Assembly: GCA_032173965.1 (NCBI GenBank)
Contig: JAVUNC010000005.1
Location: 2,666,001 to 2,730,000, forward strand
DNA: 64,000 nt
Direction: 5' to 3'
Source of the DNA: Sitta carolinensis
Lineage: Eukaryota; Chordata; Aves; Passeriformes; Sittidae
Shown here one piece after another: positions 21,755-35,331 of this stretch. How positions within the stretch are numbered: the first letter of the stretch is position 1; the number at the start of each line of letters is the position of its first letter. The notes under the pieces were generated by a model. That model made no database searches and was not told where the DNA came from. It was given only the letters and a program-made list of their open reading frames with translations. Both the position numbers and the translations under genes were made by a program.

Positions 21755-24700
21755 CTGTGCCAAACAAAAGACAGGCAACACTTGGGAGAGAGTCTAAAAA
21801 TTGCCCTGGTGTTAACCAGCCCCTTATCTCCGTCGGGCAGCGGGACGCCGGCCGCTAGTTATCCCTCCAGCTGGAGCCTCTCCTCTTCCTTCCACCCACT
21901 GACGATGTGCCCAAGGTACTGAAACTCAGCTGTCGGCTCAGCCACGGAGCTGGACTCATCCCAGAGGCTGGAAAAACCCACAAGGGCAGCTCTGAGCACG
22001 GATGACTTCACAGCGACCGTCAGGACAATGCACAGGAGTCACAAATCAGAGCTTTCTTGGCTTGGGATAAACCTCTGCTGTAGTTTATGTTGAGTCACAT
22101 CAAGAACCTGAGTGCTGTGGGAATAGAGGGGTTTGGGAATACTGTGAGCTGAACATGAAACTGTGAAATAACTGTGCACTATTTATACATGGCATGGAAA
22201 GGAGCTCAGGCATTCCTGGGTGCTGAACCATTTTCACAAGTGAAGCTATAAAGAGAAAGTTCAGCTCATATGAACCACACTGTATAGACAGTGAAACAAA
22301 ACACCCCACCACAAAAAACAGCACCTCGGGATTTATTTTAAACAGCTGAAAACAGAAACAAATACAATCAAGATGCCAGGGAACACTACAGAACCTTTGG
22401 GTTGAAACACTACAAAACTTTCTCTGCAAGGTCTTTCAAAGCCTTCAGAGAGAAGATTAAGTGAAACCAGAAATTATTATCTGCTGTAGATAGTCCCATC
22501 ATTGTACCATCTGGGCCCAAAACTGGGATTTACCACCCAACTTCTGTCTCATCATCTGAGCTTGTCATTCCTGGATTCTCTTCCAGTCAATGGGGAGCAA
22601 GAGGCACTTTGAACTCAGCTGCAGATGTCTGTCTTGGACCACCAGAGTTAAAAGACATCAGTGCTACCACCAGCTGTTATCTGTCAAATATATTGATAAC
22701 GACACATTGTTCAAGCAAAAGGATGAATGACTCGTGGTGGGGGATGCAGCCAAGTCTCTTCTGCATTTTACACATAAAAATGAACTTTCTGAAAGTAAAC
22801 TTCTCTGGACTCACATGGAAGAATTTCCAGGTTCTTTGCTGGGAATAGCATTTTCTTACCTGTAAGTGGTATTTTCCTGACAGGGAAGTTCAGTCTCTGA
22901 GAGGGGCTTCTCTTTTCATCACTGTTGTGGACAACACGGAAAGGTTTTTCTCACCTGAAGGAATAACTGCTCCTCTGGCCAGGCTGACTTCAAAACCTGC
23001 CTCTCTGTTCAAGGACACAGGAGGCAAGACCACCAAGGAGAGAGGAGAATGTGAGGAACCAAGATGTAGCCCTCTGGTTGAGTGTCTTCTCTCTTCCCCA
23101 GCAGTGTGAAGCGATGAGCTTCCATCAGCTCCTTTTACAAAATTCTGGGGCCACTACAAAACCCAGGACAGCTTTTCATCAGTGCATGGCCAGGCTGCAG
23201 CAGGTTGTTGTTCCACTTGTATCCTGGATCTGATGAGATCTTCTCCTTCCTCCTATTTTATAAAACAAAGACAAACAGCTGCAGTTATTGCTGGGGCCGG
23301 AGCACCAAATCTTCTGGCTCAGTGTTCACAAGCACTCACATTCCAACATTTTCCGACACAGATGGCTCATGAAGTCAACTGTCCTTGTTCTCTGACAAAG
23401 AACTTGCCTTCCCAGAAGGTTTCCCTAAATGTACTACTCTACATCAGGCCAATTTATACAATAAACAGCACCTCAAGACTCTCATTCCCATTTGAGCTCC
23501 TTGGTGTGTTAGCCAACAACCAGGCTGAGTTTTCAGGAAAACAGCAAAAAGTCACAAACTCTCTTGGATATTGCACTTAGAAGAAAACCACCAGGTTTCT
23601 GGGGAAGAGAGGATGGGGCAGAGAAAGAGAAAAATGTCCTGTGACTCATGTCTGTTGTGTATCTCTAGGAATGCAGAGGTCATGGATCTGTGCATGTGGC
23701 ATTGCCCTCAACCAGGAAAACGTCAGGGCTTCAGCAAATTCCCAGAACGAGATGGGAAAGGCAAAACACCAGGGGGGTCTGGATAGAGGCAATCAGGACA
23801 CTCTTGTTCTCCTCTGGAGAAGGACAACATCTCTGAAGGATGTTTCACATTAGCCAAGTGCCTCATGAAGCTGCTTTGGAGAGCCACTTACATTTAGATA
23901 GATCCTCAAGCACAAACAGACCTGTGGCACTGCAGAGAAGTACAGTGAGTGGTTTGTGAGTGCTCCATAACAAGAAAATGCTAAAAGTTCTGCCTCAATT
24001 GTCAGAAGAAGAGAAACCTGAGCAAATTAAGAAGTGAAAAATCTCTTCAGCAGAAAGAAATATATGTATATATATTTTCCCTCTCTGTGTGAGGCAGACA
24101 TTTATTATTACTTAGACATTTCCTTTGTTTCAAAATACAAGAAGCCTATGAAGTCTAAAGACAAAAGGAAAAACAAATCAAAGGGTCTCTGGCAGCAGAA
24201 GAGAAATCCAAGGAGCTGCATATTCTGCAGCATCAGAGTGGAAAGTAAAGGTGGCCAAAGACTAAAATCAACAGCCAAAACATCATCACTGAAACGCTGT
24301 CTGTGAACAGAAATGTCCACTCTGCCTCTCCCATACTCCACCAATTCTGTCACTGCTGGGCAAGAGAAAAATATGATCCTCTTCCAAATCCCTAATTCCT
24401 ACACCTCTGGCTTTAGGAACCTGTTGTTGCACAAGCAGGAGTGGGAGGTTAAGCATTTCATTACCAGGACTTTCCAAATTCCTTTAAAAACTCACAGTGC
24501 CAGTCTGAATTATTAGTCAGTATGTTGGGCATCTAAGAACATGAGTGTTGCTAAAAGAATCCAAATATAATGTGGTGACACTGTTGATTCAGGTACTAAA
24601 GAAATAAAATTAGAACTAAATGTTTGAGTTGAAATTAATCACATTTCAATTAAATCAATGTATTCACAACATAGGTAGAACTGTGAAAGCATCTTGTTCT

Positions 24701-24900
24701 GCTAAATACTCCTATCACTGCTCCAAAAATCACTGCTTGGATGTGCTGCAGACACCTGTTCAGGTCTGTGGATCAGCTCCCTGAGCAGTGACATTTAAAA
24801 CTTTCCTTCATCTTAAATTCTGGATGTTCCCTCCCTCCCCTCCAGCACAACACTTCATTTTGGCTCTGTGCAATCTGGGATGCCTGAGCAGGTATCCCAG

Positions 24901-25018
24901 AGATATTGTGGAATCTTCACTCTTGAAATATTCAAAAGCCATCTGGGATGATCCAGGGTGGCTCCTGGTGTCCCTGCTTGGACTGGAGAGGGGGACAAGA
25001 AGAGGTCACTTCAAGGCT
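24901..25018 (+). mobile_element. CR1 LINE fragment, diverged
   Basis: TGGAATCTTCACTCTTGAAA, then CAAAAGCCATCTGGGATG, then CTGCTTGGACTGGA. Fits the CR1 block before the tail. Confidence 0.6.
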
Positions 25019-27798
25019 CAAGCAGCCTGTGGCTCTGTGAAGACACAGTGGGATAGATCTCACTGAGACCAGATGTCTGCAGCAGCTGCATCCCCATGTC
25101 TGGCAGGCACCTGAGAGAGGAACAGAGAGAAACTGGCACCCTCAGATCCTGAGCTGGAACCACCCATGTGAGATCTCCCTGCTTTGAGAGCCAGTGGGAA
25201 CACCTGGGGATGATCTGTCCACATGAAGAACCTTCACTGCAAGATCTGGTTTTGATCAGATTCCTCAAAACATCAAAATTTCAATGGATGCCTTCAATGC
25301 ATCAAATCTAAAAGACTTGTGCTGGGGCTTCACACGAACCAGTTTATTGCAGGAGATGCTCTGCAGCCTCCAGCAAGAAGGTGAAAACTCTCCACCAGCT
25401 GCAAAGCACGTGGGTTTGGCACAGTGAGTGTCAGCACTGATAAACCACCAGCTGCCCTTATAAGCCTTGCAAAGACTGGCTCAAGCTTGCTAAAACCAGA
25501 GTTTACTGCTGTACCAGCCTCGTGTGAGCGCTCTGCTCTGGGGTGGATTTCTTTACCTTGCCCAATAAACCACACAGATAACTGGTTTCCTACTTCTTTC
25601 CCACTGTCTTTCCTGAAACCCCATTGGCTTTGGCCCAAACATCTGTTTTCCAGGTCAGATTTCCAGCGTTTGCCACTCCAGGACTGCTACTTGGCTGGCA
25701 TCCATGGCCATAAACAATTAAGCAACAACTCAGCTCCAGCATGGCTCGCTGTAATAGCAGCAGTTTAATTTAACACCAGAAACAGCTGCACTGGATATGG
25801 AGAGTGTCTGCTTAATTTCCCAGTGGGAAGGATACTGTGAGGTATCTGAAAACCTAGGATGAAATGCAGCTTTCTGTTAGAGGCCACCTGCAACCTCTCC
25901 TACAGTGAAACATTAAATACGGCGTAATTGGGGTTCAGCAATGCTGCACCCCACTTTGCTGGCACAGGGGAGCTCTGCCCACTCTGGAGAATTGAGCAAC
26001 ATATGGAAATCATTCCCAGATGATATTAGGAAGTAATAAACTCCTTAACATCCTTAATCAATTGTGGTTAAGTAGAGAGGAAGAAATGAGTTCCTGCTCC
26101 CAGTCAGCAGAAGATCTGGATGGAGAACAGCTGCCTGTGATGGGATTTCTGTTTCTGCCTTTCACTGACTGAAAATGGATGCATGTATGACACAGTAAAG
26201 ATGGCAATTTACTGAACAAGGGCCAACTGAAAAGAGAAATATTTTGGATTTGAGATGCTGCTTTCCTAATGTCATCAAACTGTCATTTTCTCAAGGTCAG
26301 AGGGGATGTTTCCTGCTCTCTCTCCTTTTTTTGAGGAAAAACTGCTTGCAAAATGAGTTCATAATCTCCAGATCAGCATCATTAAGAGGGAAAGGATCCA
26401 GTAGTTATAGCTGGAGGGTATGAACTTTCTTTCACCCCCTTTCCAAGGCATCTCCCAGCAAAAAAGGCAGGTCCTGACCCTGCAGAGATCTGTTTTTCTG
26501 AGGCTGGTGGAGGCCTGCACATGAGCATTACACACCTCAAGGCCTTCCTGCAGATTTCAAGAGCAACACTGAACACCAGCAGTGATGGCTGAAGTCCCTG
26601 TCTCCATGCCCTGACTCCTCACATCCCAAACAGGAGGGAATGAGGATCTCAGTAACTCCCCTCAGTGACTCATTTTGGGTGCCCCTATCAGCTGTTATTT
26701 CAGAGGAGATCAAACCAGCCTGCTCATGAAGGAGGAAGTTCAGAACCCCTCCAGGTGCCACCCAACATTTCTGCCACTTCCCTTTGACAAGGATGTGGAT
26801 CAGAGGAGGAAAAGGAGGGGAATTTGCAGAGCCCTTTGATTTTCCCCTCTCTCTGTATTCAGCAACCCCATCTTCAACATCTCACAAAGGCAGAGGAGGG
26901 AGAGAGTTGAGGCAAGCCAGGACCAGCAGCCTCTGATGGGATTGGTACAATACCAGACTCCATGCAATTGAAGAGCCTCCCAAAAATTCCTGGAACCACT
27001 TGATTCCAAACAGAGGTGATGCTCCCCACACAAACCCTTTTCTGTCACTTGCAGATGCAGACAACCTGGGTAAAGCATTTCTTTCCCCTCAGGAAATGAG
27101 GCTTGCAGGCTTTTCTAGGACCAGTGTCAGGCACAGGGATGGGCATTCCTCTTTAAAACCCTCTGGGATGTCTTGTGAAGCTGTGTTTGGAGCGAGTGGT
27201 GCATTGGTAACAGGACCTATCTCCTATATATACCCTACAAACTGCCTGGACTCTGCTGAGCTCAGGGGTTTTCTTTTCTTGCATTTGTGGTGCACAAAGC
27301 AAGACTGGAGCCTCAGGTCTATTTTCAGGTCTTGAACATGATTAAGCCACAGTGGAGTTAACACAGGTGAACATATTTACAGCTGTAGAAGGGTTGGTGT
27401 CCATCCCACTGGGGAATTGCAGGAAACAGCTGCTGGGATTGCCAGTGGTCACTACATTAATCCATGGACTCTAGGATGGAATCCTCAACCTTTCTAGAGA
27501 CACATGTATAGCTGGGCCTTAAAACCAGGGAGTTTGTGCTTTGCTACCCCATTCAGTCTCCACACAACAATTCCTTTAACCTGACCTAAACAAAGGCTGT
27601 GCCCAAGGACTTTGCCCAGCTTTTAACCCCCTGTCATGCTGCAGCTTCCCAATCATCTCCAGCACAGCCTGATGTCTCTTTAGAGCAATTTCTCTAAAGG
27701 GAACCTCCCTTTTCTCTGCTCGACCAGCGAGTTTGCAGCTGCACCCATCTTGTTCTGAGTCATCCAGCAGGGATTCAGGCACCTGTCCTAAGCAGGAG

Positions 27799-27856
27799 TG
27801 ATGATGATGATGATAATGATGATAATGATGATAATGATGATAATGATGATAATGAT
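27799..27856. repeat. GAT/AAT microsatellite
   Basis: GATGAT followed by repeated 9-bp GATGATAAT units. Read on the minus strand it gives a histidine/tyrosine-rich false open frame. Confidence 0.93.
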
Positions 27857-28673
27857 GTGTGGGAGTGGTGGGCTGCAACTGCCTTTTGGTTGGGATAAAG
27901 AGGCTGGGAAATCATAGCCTGGCTGCCTGTGAAGAGATTAAGGGTGGATTCACATGAATCTAGAGAGACAAGTGCTCTGCTGCCAGCCCAGCTCCCAGAA
28001 CACCCAGTACAGAGACACAAACATTGGTAGGGGTGCCTCACTCTGTCCTGAAGGATGTTTTAAATAAAGCCAAACCCATCCTGGAAGTGTTCTTTCTGTC
28101 CTGTGATTACACAAAGATGGCTAAGGTCAGTCCTAGCACTGATGTTCAGCAGTGAAAAGGACACAGATTTTAGGGTTTGATCCAGAAGCTGATGCATTCA
28201 AGACTAACAGTGATGACATCTTGGAGAGACAGTGAAAACATCTGGGTAAGGACCCCCCACCAAAACCATCCACTCTGGAATTTGCTTAGAAATGGAAAAA
28301 AGGGTCCAGTGCACAGGAACATCCCAAGCAATTTTTAATTTGCTCATCAAGGAGATAAATTCTTACACCAAATGAAGAATCTCTCTCAGGCATGCTTTTG
28401 TTTTCCATAAGACAACGTGAATTTATCCACCTTGGCGGGCCTTCAAAGCTGAAAGCCTTTTTATCTGTGCAAACTGGAAAGAGAATCAGAGCAGAGCCAT
28501 CAAACCTTAATTTTGATTAAACCCCTCCAGGTCCTGTCCCTGAAGTCAGGTCAGATCCCTTTTTTTTCCTCACATTTAATGAATTTTTGTCACGTGTGGT
28601 CCTGAAACAAACCAATCTTTCTCACTTGTAATGTTGGAAAAATGCCCAGCTATTCAGTTCACTCTCCTTTGTA

Positions 28674-28677
<4 letters not shown>

Positions 28678-28722
<45 letters not shown>
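28678..28722. repeat. T homopolymer, about 45 bp
   Basis: Longest single-base run in the window. Its true length is likely uncertain in any assembly. Confidence 0.95.
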
Positions 28723-28723
<1 letters not shown>

Positions 28724-29720
28724 GTGCAGTTTTGGGGTCCAGTGTATTAAGGCCAACTTGTCAATTTTGCTTCCTTACTTTCCTGGAAAACTTCTGCTTA
28801 ATTTATTTTCCTGTATCACTTCATTTCTGTAACACCTGAACCACACGAGCTCAAAATAAATGTTTTCAAATTATCTCTATTGGTTATAGGGACATATTAT
28901 AACTTGGTTATAATTTTAATACTATATTTTCAGGTTTTAATTGTCTGCTAACAAACACAGACCAAACCAGAAGTGGCAGATCACTGTTTAACAAACACTG
29001 AACACTAAATTCTTTCAAGAGCTTTTCAATGTAATGAGGGAAATAAAAAAAATTCCCGAACTGAGATGTAGCTACAATATGTCCTTTCCTTTTGCCTCCT
29101 GTTCATTAGCACAGCAATTTCTCTATTTCTGCATGATTTTGGCACTGGTTCACAGATTCCTTGCTATGGACTTCTGGGTGTTTTTTGCTGCTTTTTTCAA
29201 TGACAGAGGTGGAGTGTTTCTTAAATACTTCACCGTCTTGTACCAGAACATTTTTAATGCACTGACTTCCTGCCAGTGCCAGCATCTGCACCTATTTTTT
29301 ATTTCCTTTCTCTTAAAAAAGAAAGAAAAAAATCCCAAAGAGGGGTACAGACTTAAGAACATCCTTCCTTGTGCAAGCACGGTTTCATGCTGTGATGAAC
29401 CTAATTCAGCAGTGGAGGTACTTAAGGTCTTTGTTTAATCCAGAAATCTGCTCAGGGTATTTGGACCCTGGATTACAGAAATGTTGGGCTGGAAAAGACA
29501 ATTTCACTCACCCCTCTGCCACCCAGCAGACTGTGTCCACCTCATCCTGGAGGTGTCTGTCTGGCCATCTGTCAGCAGTGAAGCTTCTTCTGTGCTTGGT
29601 GTTCCCACAATCTCCTCAAAAAAGTGGGCAAATTTGTCACAGGAGACTCAGATCATAACTGGAGTCCACACTGGACATGCACACCTGATTTCTGTGTGAC
29701 AAAATGGGCTTTGGAGATGT

Positions 29721-29831
29721 AGACCAGGCTGGATGGCACTTGGAGCAACCTGGGATAGTGGAAGGTGTCCCTGCCCATGGCAGGGGCTTGGAATGAGAAC
29801 CCCTTACAACCCAAACCATTCTATAATTCTA
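29721..29831 (+). mobile_element. CR1 LINE 3'-end fragment
   Basis: TGGAGCAACCTGGGATAGTG, then TGCCCATGGCAGGGGCTTGG, then CAACCCAAACCATTCTATAA. Confidence 0.9.
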
Positions 29832-29942
29832 TGTATTTTAGGAAACTAATTGTGATCCAGGACTATCCCATGTTTCTCCAGAATTGGCACCATTATTTAT
29901 AGAGAATCACTCTTTGCTCCTCACTCCTCTGCAGCACTGGTT

Positions 29943-30037
29943 GGTTTTTGGTTTTTTTTTTTGTTTTGTTTTGTTTTTTTTTTTTTTTTTTTTGTTTGTT
30001 TTGTTTTGTTTTGTTTTGTTTTGCTTTTATTTTTTTA
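29943..30037. repeat. T-rich tract with TTTTG units
   Basis: T runs mixed with repeated TTTTG pentamers over about 95 bp. Confidence 0.93.
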
Positions 30038-32773
30038 ATCAGGCTCAGCAGATAAGAACTGCAAAAAGATGTCTGGCCATCCAGGTAATTCATTTTAGGC
30101 ACCCCAACACCACGAGCCCAGCTCTGGTCCACAGCCCTCAGCTGCCTCCTCCTTGCCCGAAATGCTCCCAGGAAGTCTGCAGTCATCTCTGCTCCTGTGA
30201 GCCCAGCTCACATTTTACAATGAACAGCTCCAGGGATATCTCAGGTTAATTCAGCCTTTTCCACACCTTTGCAGCTTCGTGTTTACTCTGCTAAATATAA
30301 TTACATAAACATATATTAGAATCAGAAATATTTCTTTTGCACAGCAGATGCTGGCAGACCTACAGTTTCTTCCTTCATTCTCTGTGCCATCAATTTTTGC
30401 TGCCATGGTTTCACCACAATCACCTCCAGTTTGTCGTTCTTGTTTCCATCAATTTCAGGTGCCACCTCTTGTCAACACCATCTCAAGTCTATGTCATTCC
30501 CACTCCCAATGCCTCTGGACTCCAGACATCTCCTTAAATAAACTCTGATATATCATTTCCTCTTCTTCAGTCATACTCAATTTAAAACTGCACTTCTACT
30601 TAAATAAAGAAGCTCTGGCTCCAAGTAATCTTCCCATTTATACTCTGGTGTCCTATTCTCAGTGTCAGAGCTCCAGATCAGTTACTGGGAGACTTTCCAC
30701 CTCTCCATATCTTCCCACTCCACTGGCCATTTAACTCACATCAACTTTATAATTTATCCACCAGTTTCGTTCTGTGCTTCTGCATTTAGTTATCTCTCTG
30801 ACTGGGAAGGATATAGGACACACAGTGGGATGAAGGATGAAATATAAAAAACAGAAAAAATTATTTTTAGACCAAACTGGTGAGAATCAGGGTTTTTTGG
30901 GATGTTTTGGTGTTGCTTTAGCTTCTAATTTAGTTTCTGGGGTTTGGGGTTCTTTTGCTTTGTGTTTTTATATAACCATATGGCTGCTTAATCAAACCTT
31001 CCCGACTTCATCTCCACACTGTGAGAAAAGCTCAATCATGAACGTGCAGACTGTATCTGCTTCACCTCAGCATCACTGTCCCAGCTCAGCTAAGCAGTGC
31101 AGAGCACAGGGAATGTGCTGCTCCTCCTCACAAACCACTGGCCACAGGAAAGCTCAGCCACACACCCAGATATGCAGGCACATTCACAAAATCCCAAACT
31201 GGGACACACTGAAGGTCCCTTCCCTCTCCTCTTCACCCAAACGAACCAACTCCTGATGCCCAGCTTTAGAAAGTCACTCTCCTACCTCCTCCACACACAT
31301 TTGCATGTGGACTATTCACCCCAGGCCCCTTCACAAACAGCAGAAAGAAAGAGATCTGCTGGGTTTTCAATTCCCATTATCTCCATGTGGCTGACTGTAA
31401 TGGGTCAAACGCCTGGTGACCTCAAATGCCACCTTCCCCCAGGGCTGAGGGAAGCCTGGCTCAGGTGGAGGTGTGTGATTCCATCCCAGCTTCTGACCCA
31501 CCTGGGGGGGTCTCACCTGCCAGAAGCTGAGTAAATTCAGATATCAGCTTCTGGGTGTTTTTTCTGCATTGAACCCCCCATGAGCTAACACAGGTGTTGC
31601 AGAGACAAGCTGAGGACAGGATGGTTTACAACTCTGCCTGACCACAACAAGCTGAATCAAAACGCACTGAAACCTTTATTTACTTTCTATGGGGTTTGAA
31701 TCTGGTCTACAAACAAGGCAGAAGGACAATGCTAATGACAAGGAACTGGGAAACGGCCAGAACCTGTATAATTGAATTTTCTAATGATGAGATTTGGTAA
31801 AAGCATCATCCTTTCCAATTTCGCTACAAAATGCATTGCAGAGAATCACCTTGTTTTGATGGGGGGAGGACAGGGAGAAAAGGAGCTGTTTTCAGGAGTT
31901 TTTATTTACTTATACAATGTTCTAACTGTTTTAATAACAATGTCTGTAGCTGTCCTGATACCCTCCCCTGGCACGAGGGAGGAGGGACAGGGGAGCTGAA
32001 AACGGAAGCTGGAGGATGCATGTTTTTTTACAATTTCACCCGTGTTGTAAACCAAAACATAAATAGCAAGTGTTACTGTAAGGGTGGGAGGGGAAAACCT
32101 GGGTAAATTCAGCCCTCGACACGTGCACAATCCTTCGAGACAAGCAATAGTGACTCCTACAACTGCACTTGTCTTTGTTTTCTGTGGATAAGCAGGGCAC
32201 AGCCTTGTTCAAATCCCATTCACAAGTCAGAGCAGATCTCCATAAGCCTCAGCTGCTCTGTCTGCTCTTTCTGTTCCTGACATATCAGCCCCAAAATGCC
32301 TCCCCTCTCACTCAGGCTCTCCTCCCACCTCAGCTGTCCCTGACTTTTGCTGCTGATTTAGGTGAGAAAGAGGAGCACACAGAAACTCCACAGCAAAGTG
32401 AAACAACCACCCCAAAATCCTCCTCGGAAGAAAGTGCTGGGGTCCAAGTGAAAAAATTAATCATGTGTAAGTTTAGATTTGAAACAAAAGAGAAGCTAAT
32501 TTTCTGCTCCCGCCACAATCTGGAGCCAGGTTCCTGGGGATTTCTGGCACCAGGTGATCCAAATCTTGGCCCCTATGGGAATGTGACAGCCATCCTGCTG
32601 CTGGCCCTGGCTATCCCGGGGGATTGTTACCTGCTATTTACAAAATCCTGGGGTCACTGAAAGACCAAACTCAATCAGGGCTTCACCTGAACCAAGGCAA
32701 AGCTGCAACACACCTGCACGGCTCAGAAAAGTCACTCCAGCCTTATGTGAGTGTCTGTGATCTCCTTCCCCAT

Positions 32774-32907
32774 GCCTGGAAGTGTTCCAGGCCAGGATCT
32801 GAGCACCCTGGTCGAGTGGAAGGAGTTCTTGGCCATGGCAGGAGGGTTGGAACAATCTTTAAGAAGCCTTCCAACCCAAACTATTCTGTGATTCAATGAT
32901 TCTATGA
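32774..32907 (+). mobile_element. CR1 LINE 3'-end fragment
   Basis: CTGGAAGTGTTCCAGGCCAG, then GCCATGGCAGGAGGGTTGGA, then CAACCCAAACTATTCTGTGA. Confidence 0.88.
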
Positions 32908-33592
32908 CACTTCTGCTGCCAGCCCCCAGCAATTCTCTCTCTTTTACTTTTTCAGGGGGGTTTGGGAGTTAAAAAATAAAATAAAGGCCACATATCCAGG
33001 CAGTTTATATAGATTAGGGTTAAATCTGGCCTCTCCAACAGTCATTCAGCCCAAATGAGTTGTGTGTTTGATCCTAAGGAAAGAACTGGGTACAAAGTGA
33101 TGAGTTACTGCATCAATGAGGACAGACAGAGATAAAATATTCCACTACCACACCCAAGAAAAATCTTGCTGTCAGTCCAGAGCTAGGAGTCCATTTGTCA
33201 GAAGGGTTCCTTACTCTCAAAAAACCAGAATAACTTCACAGAACAACTCAGCCAAAGCCCTACAACCAGTCTGCATTGCAAATCCTCTTTCATGCTCCAT
33301 CCCTGGGATGAGCTTCTCTAAATCCACCCTCTCAGCAAATGGGTGCATTTACAGTGGTGTGACAGCCCTTCTGCTTGTTGGGATGGTCTGGGTTTACTGG
33401 CTTATCCAGAAACATGTGGTGCAATGACATTTGAGGCAGGAATTGCACTTCCTGGCCTGGGTGGGCAGCAGCTCTGCAATAAAATATCCCAGTGTGATGA
33501 CAGAGGAGGAATCTGTGCTTGATTTAGAGCTATTCTTCAGGGTTTAAGCTGTCTGCTGTCCTCCTGGATCTTCCAAATGCCTCATACTTCTC

Positions 33593-33671
33593 AGAATCAT
33601 AGAATGGTTTGGGTTGGAAAAGATCTTAAAGATCATTTGCCATGGGCAGGGACACTTTCCACTAGACCAGA
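33593..33671 (-). mobile_element. CR1 LINE 3'-end fragment
   Basis: AGAATCATAGAATGGTTTGG, then GCCATGGGCAGGGACACTTT. Internally shortened. Confidence 0.88.
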
Positions 33672-35205
33672 TAGATCCTGTACTGATCCCTCACTGGTTC
33701 ATCAGCCATAACTTAACCACCAAAGCCCTTCTGTAACACGTGCCAGACCTAAACACAGCTGAATCTAAACCTTAAAGCTTCATCCTCGTGCAGGAAGGAG
33801 GCCTGTACAAGCTGTCCCCAGCCCCACACACCCCTCTCACCACAGACTTATCTCATACCCACCTCTTTACCAGCACCTTTTTCTCAGTTTACTTTTTTCT
33901 TTTCCCACTCAGGTGTTTTCCTGTCTCAGATTTCAGTCCTGATGAGTCTGAGGTCCAGCCCACCTCCTCAGCTCAGGGGTCCATTTCTACAGACACATTC
34001 ACACCCTCTCCCATGTTACTACCAGTGTCTGGGATCACCTTTTCAAACCAGTTTCAAACATAATTTTCTTGCCTTTTCTAAATGATGAAACATGGGCAGT
34101 AGGTGGTGAGAAGTGCTTTTTGTTGCCATAGAGAATTTTGGTAAACATATCTGATAAAGAATCACTTTCTTTCAACTAAAAAATATGGATATTCTCTGAA
34201 GCAAATTGATGGGTTTTGCTGTAGGGTCTGAAGTGTTTTTATAAAGCTGACCAATCATAATGGCTCATCCATAAGGTTCCCACATATCCTCATTCTTTCT
34301 GCCAACCAGATTTATCCACAGATCCACATTTTCCCTGATCACTATTGCTGTGGGCACTGGAGACAGAGCAAACACCTTCCTGCACCACAGGAAGATGTCA
34401 CATTGCACTTTGGAAGCCCCAGGAAACAACTGAATGGAAATGCATGGACCATCTTTAACTAAATTCCTACAAGACACAATAACAGCGTTCAGAATCAAAA
34501 CAGCTTTGTTGCGATTCAAAATATTTTCCATTAAAGAACTTTCCATAAAGAACTTTAGAACATTAAAGAACTGATCATCTTTTGTATTTTGGAAAGCAAA
34601 ACACCTTCACTTCTCTTGTCCTCTAAAGCCACCTGAGTCTGTAAACCCTGATGCTTCCAGCTCAGATCCTGCTGCTGTAATACCTTACCAGGGAGAGGGT
34701 CAGTGCACCCAGGAAAAGCTGGAACCTCGCTCCACACAAGGCTGCAACATTTCCTCCTTTCCATCTCCTTCTTTCACCTTTTCTACTTCCATATGTACCT
34801 TTATCTTTGCTATGTTTGCTTTCAATAATATACACTGTAGCTAGGAATGTATATATACATAGAATTAACTTATTTTTATGGATTCATGTGTGGTCTCATC
34901 CCCTGCTCCTGTCAGAGCAGTTTTAATTATGGAAACAGTCCTCCCACTGATGTGTTTACTGATAATTATGTGATAAATACAAGAGTTTCTTTATGAATGT
35001 TTTTTTGGATTTAAGTGTCCTGGAAGACATTCTAACTTTCTCCTCTAGATGTTATATCAAATACTTTCCTTAAACTGTCCATGGTCTGGTAACCGTGGAT
35101 GAAAACTGATCTTTTTTCATCACTCCGGGTGCCTTGTCTATGTCAAGGGGTGATATTTGGTAAATGGATGCATATTTCTCATTAAAAAACCCTGAAAATG
35201 TCCGA

Positions 35206-35331
35206 GGCCAGGTTGGACAGGGTTTGGAGCAACCTGGTCTAGTGGAAGGTGTCCCTGCCCATGGCAGGGGCTGGAACTGGATGATCTTTAAGGTCCCTTC
35301 TAACCCAAACCTTTCTGTGATCAATGATTCT
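35206..35331 (+). mobile_element. CR1 LINE 3'-end fragment
   Basis: GGCCAGGTTGGACAGGGTTT, then AGCAACCTGGTCTAGTGGAA, then TCTAACCCAAACCTTTCTGT. Well preserved. Confidence 0.92.

Noticed and set aside
27576..27878. Histidine/tyrosine-repeat protein
   Set aside because: The repeat is a translation of the GAT/AAT microsatellite.
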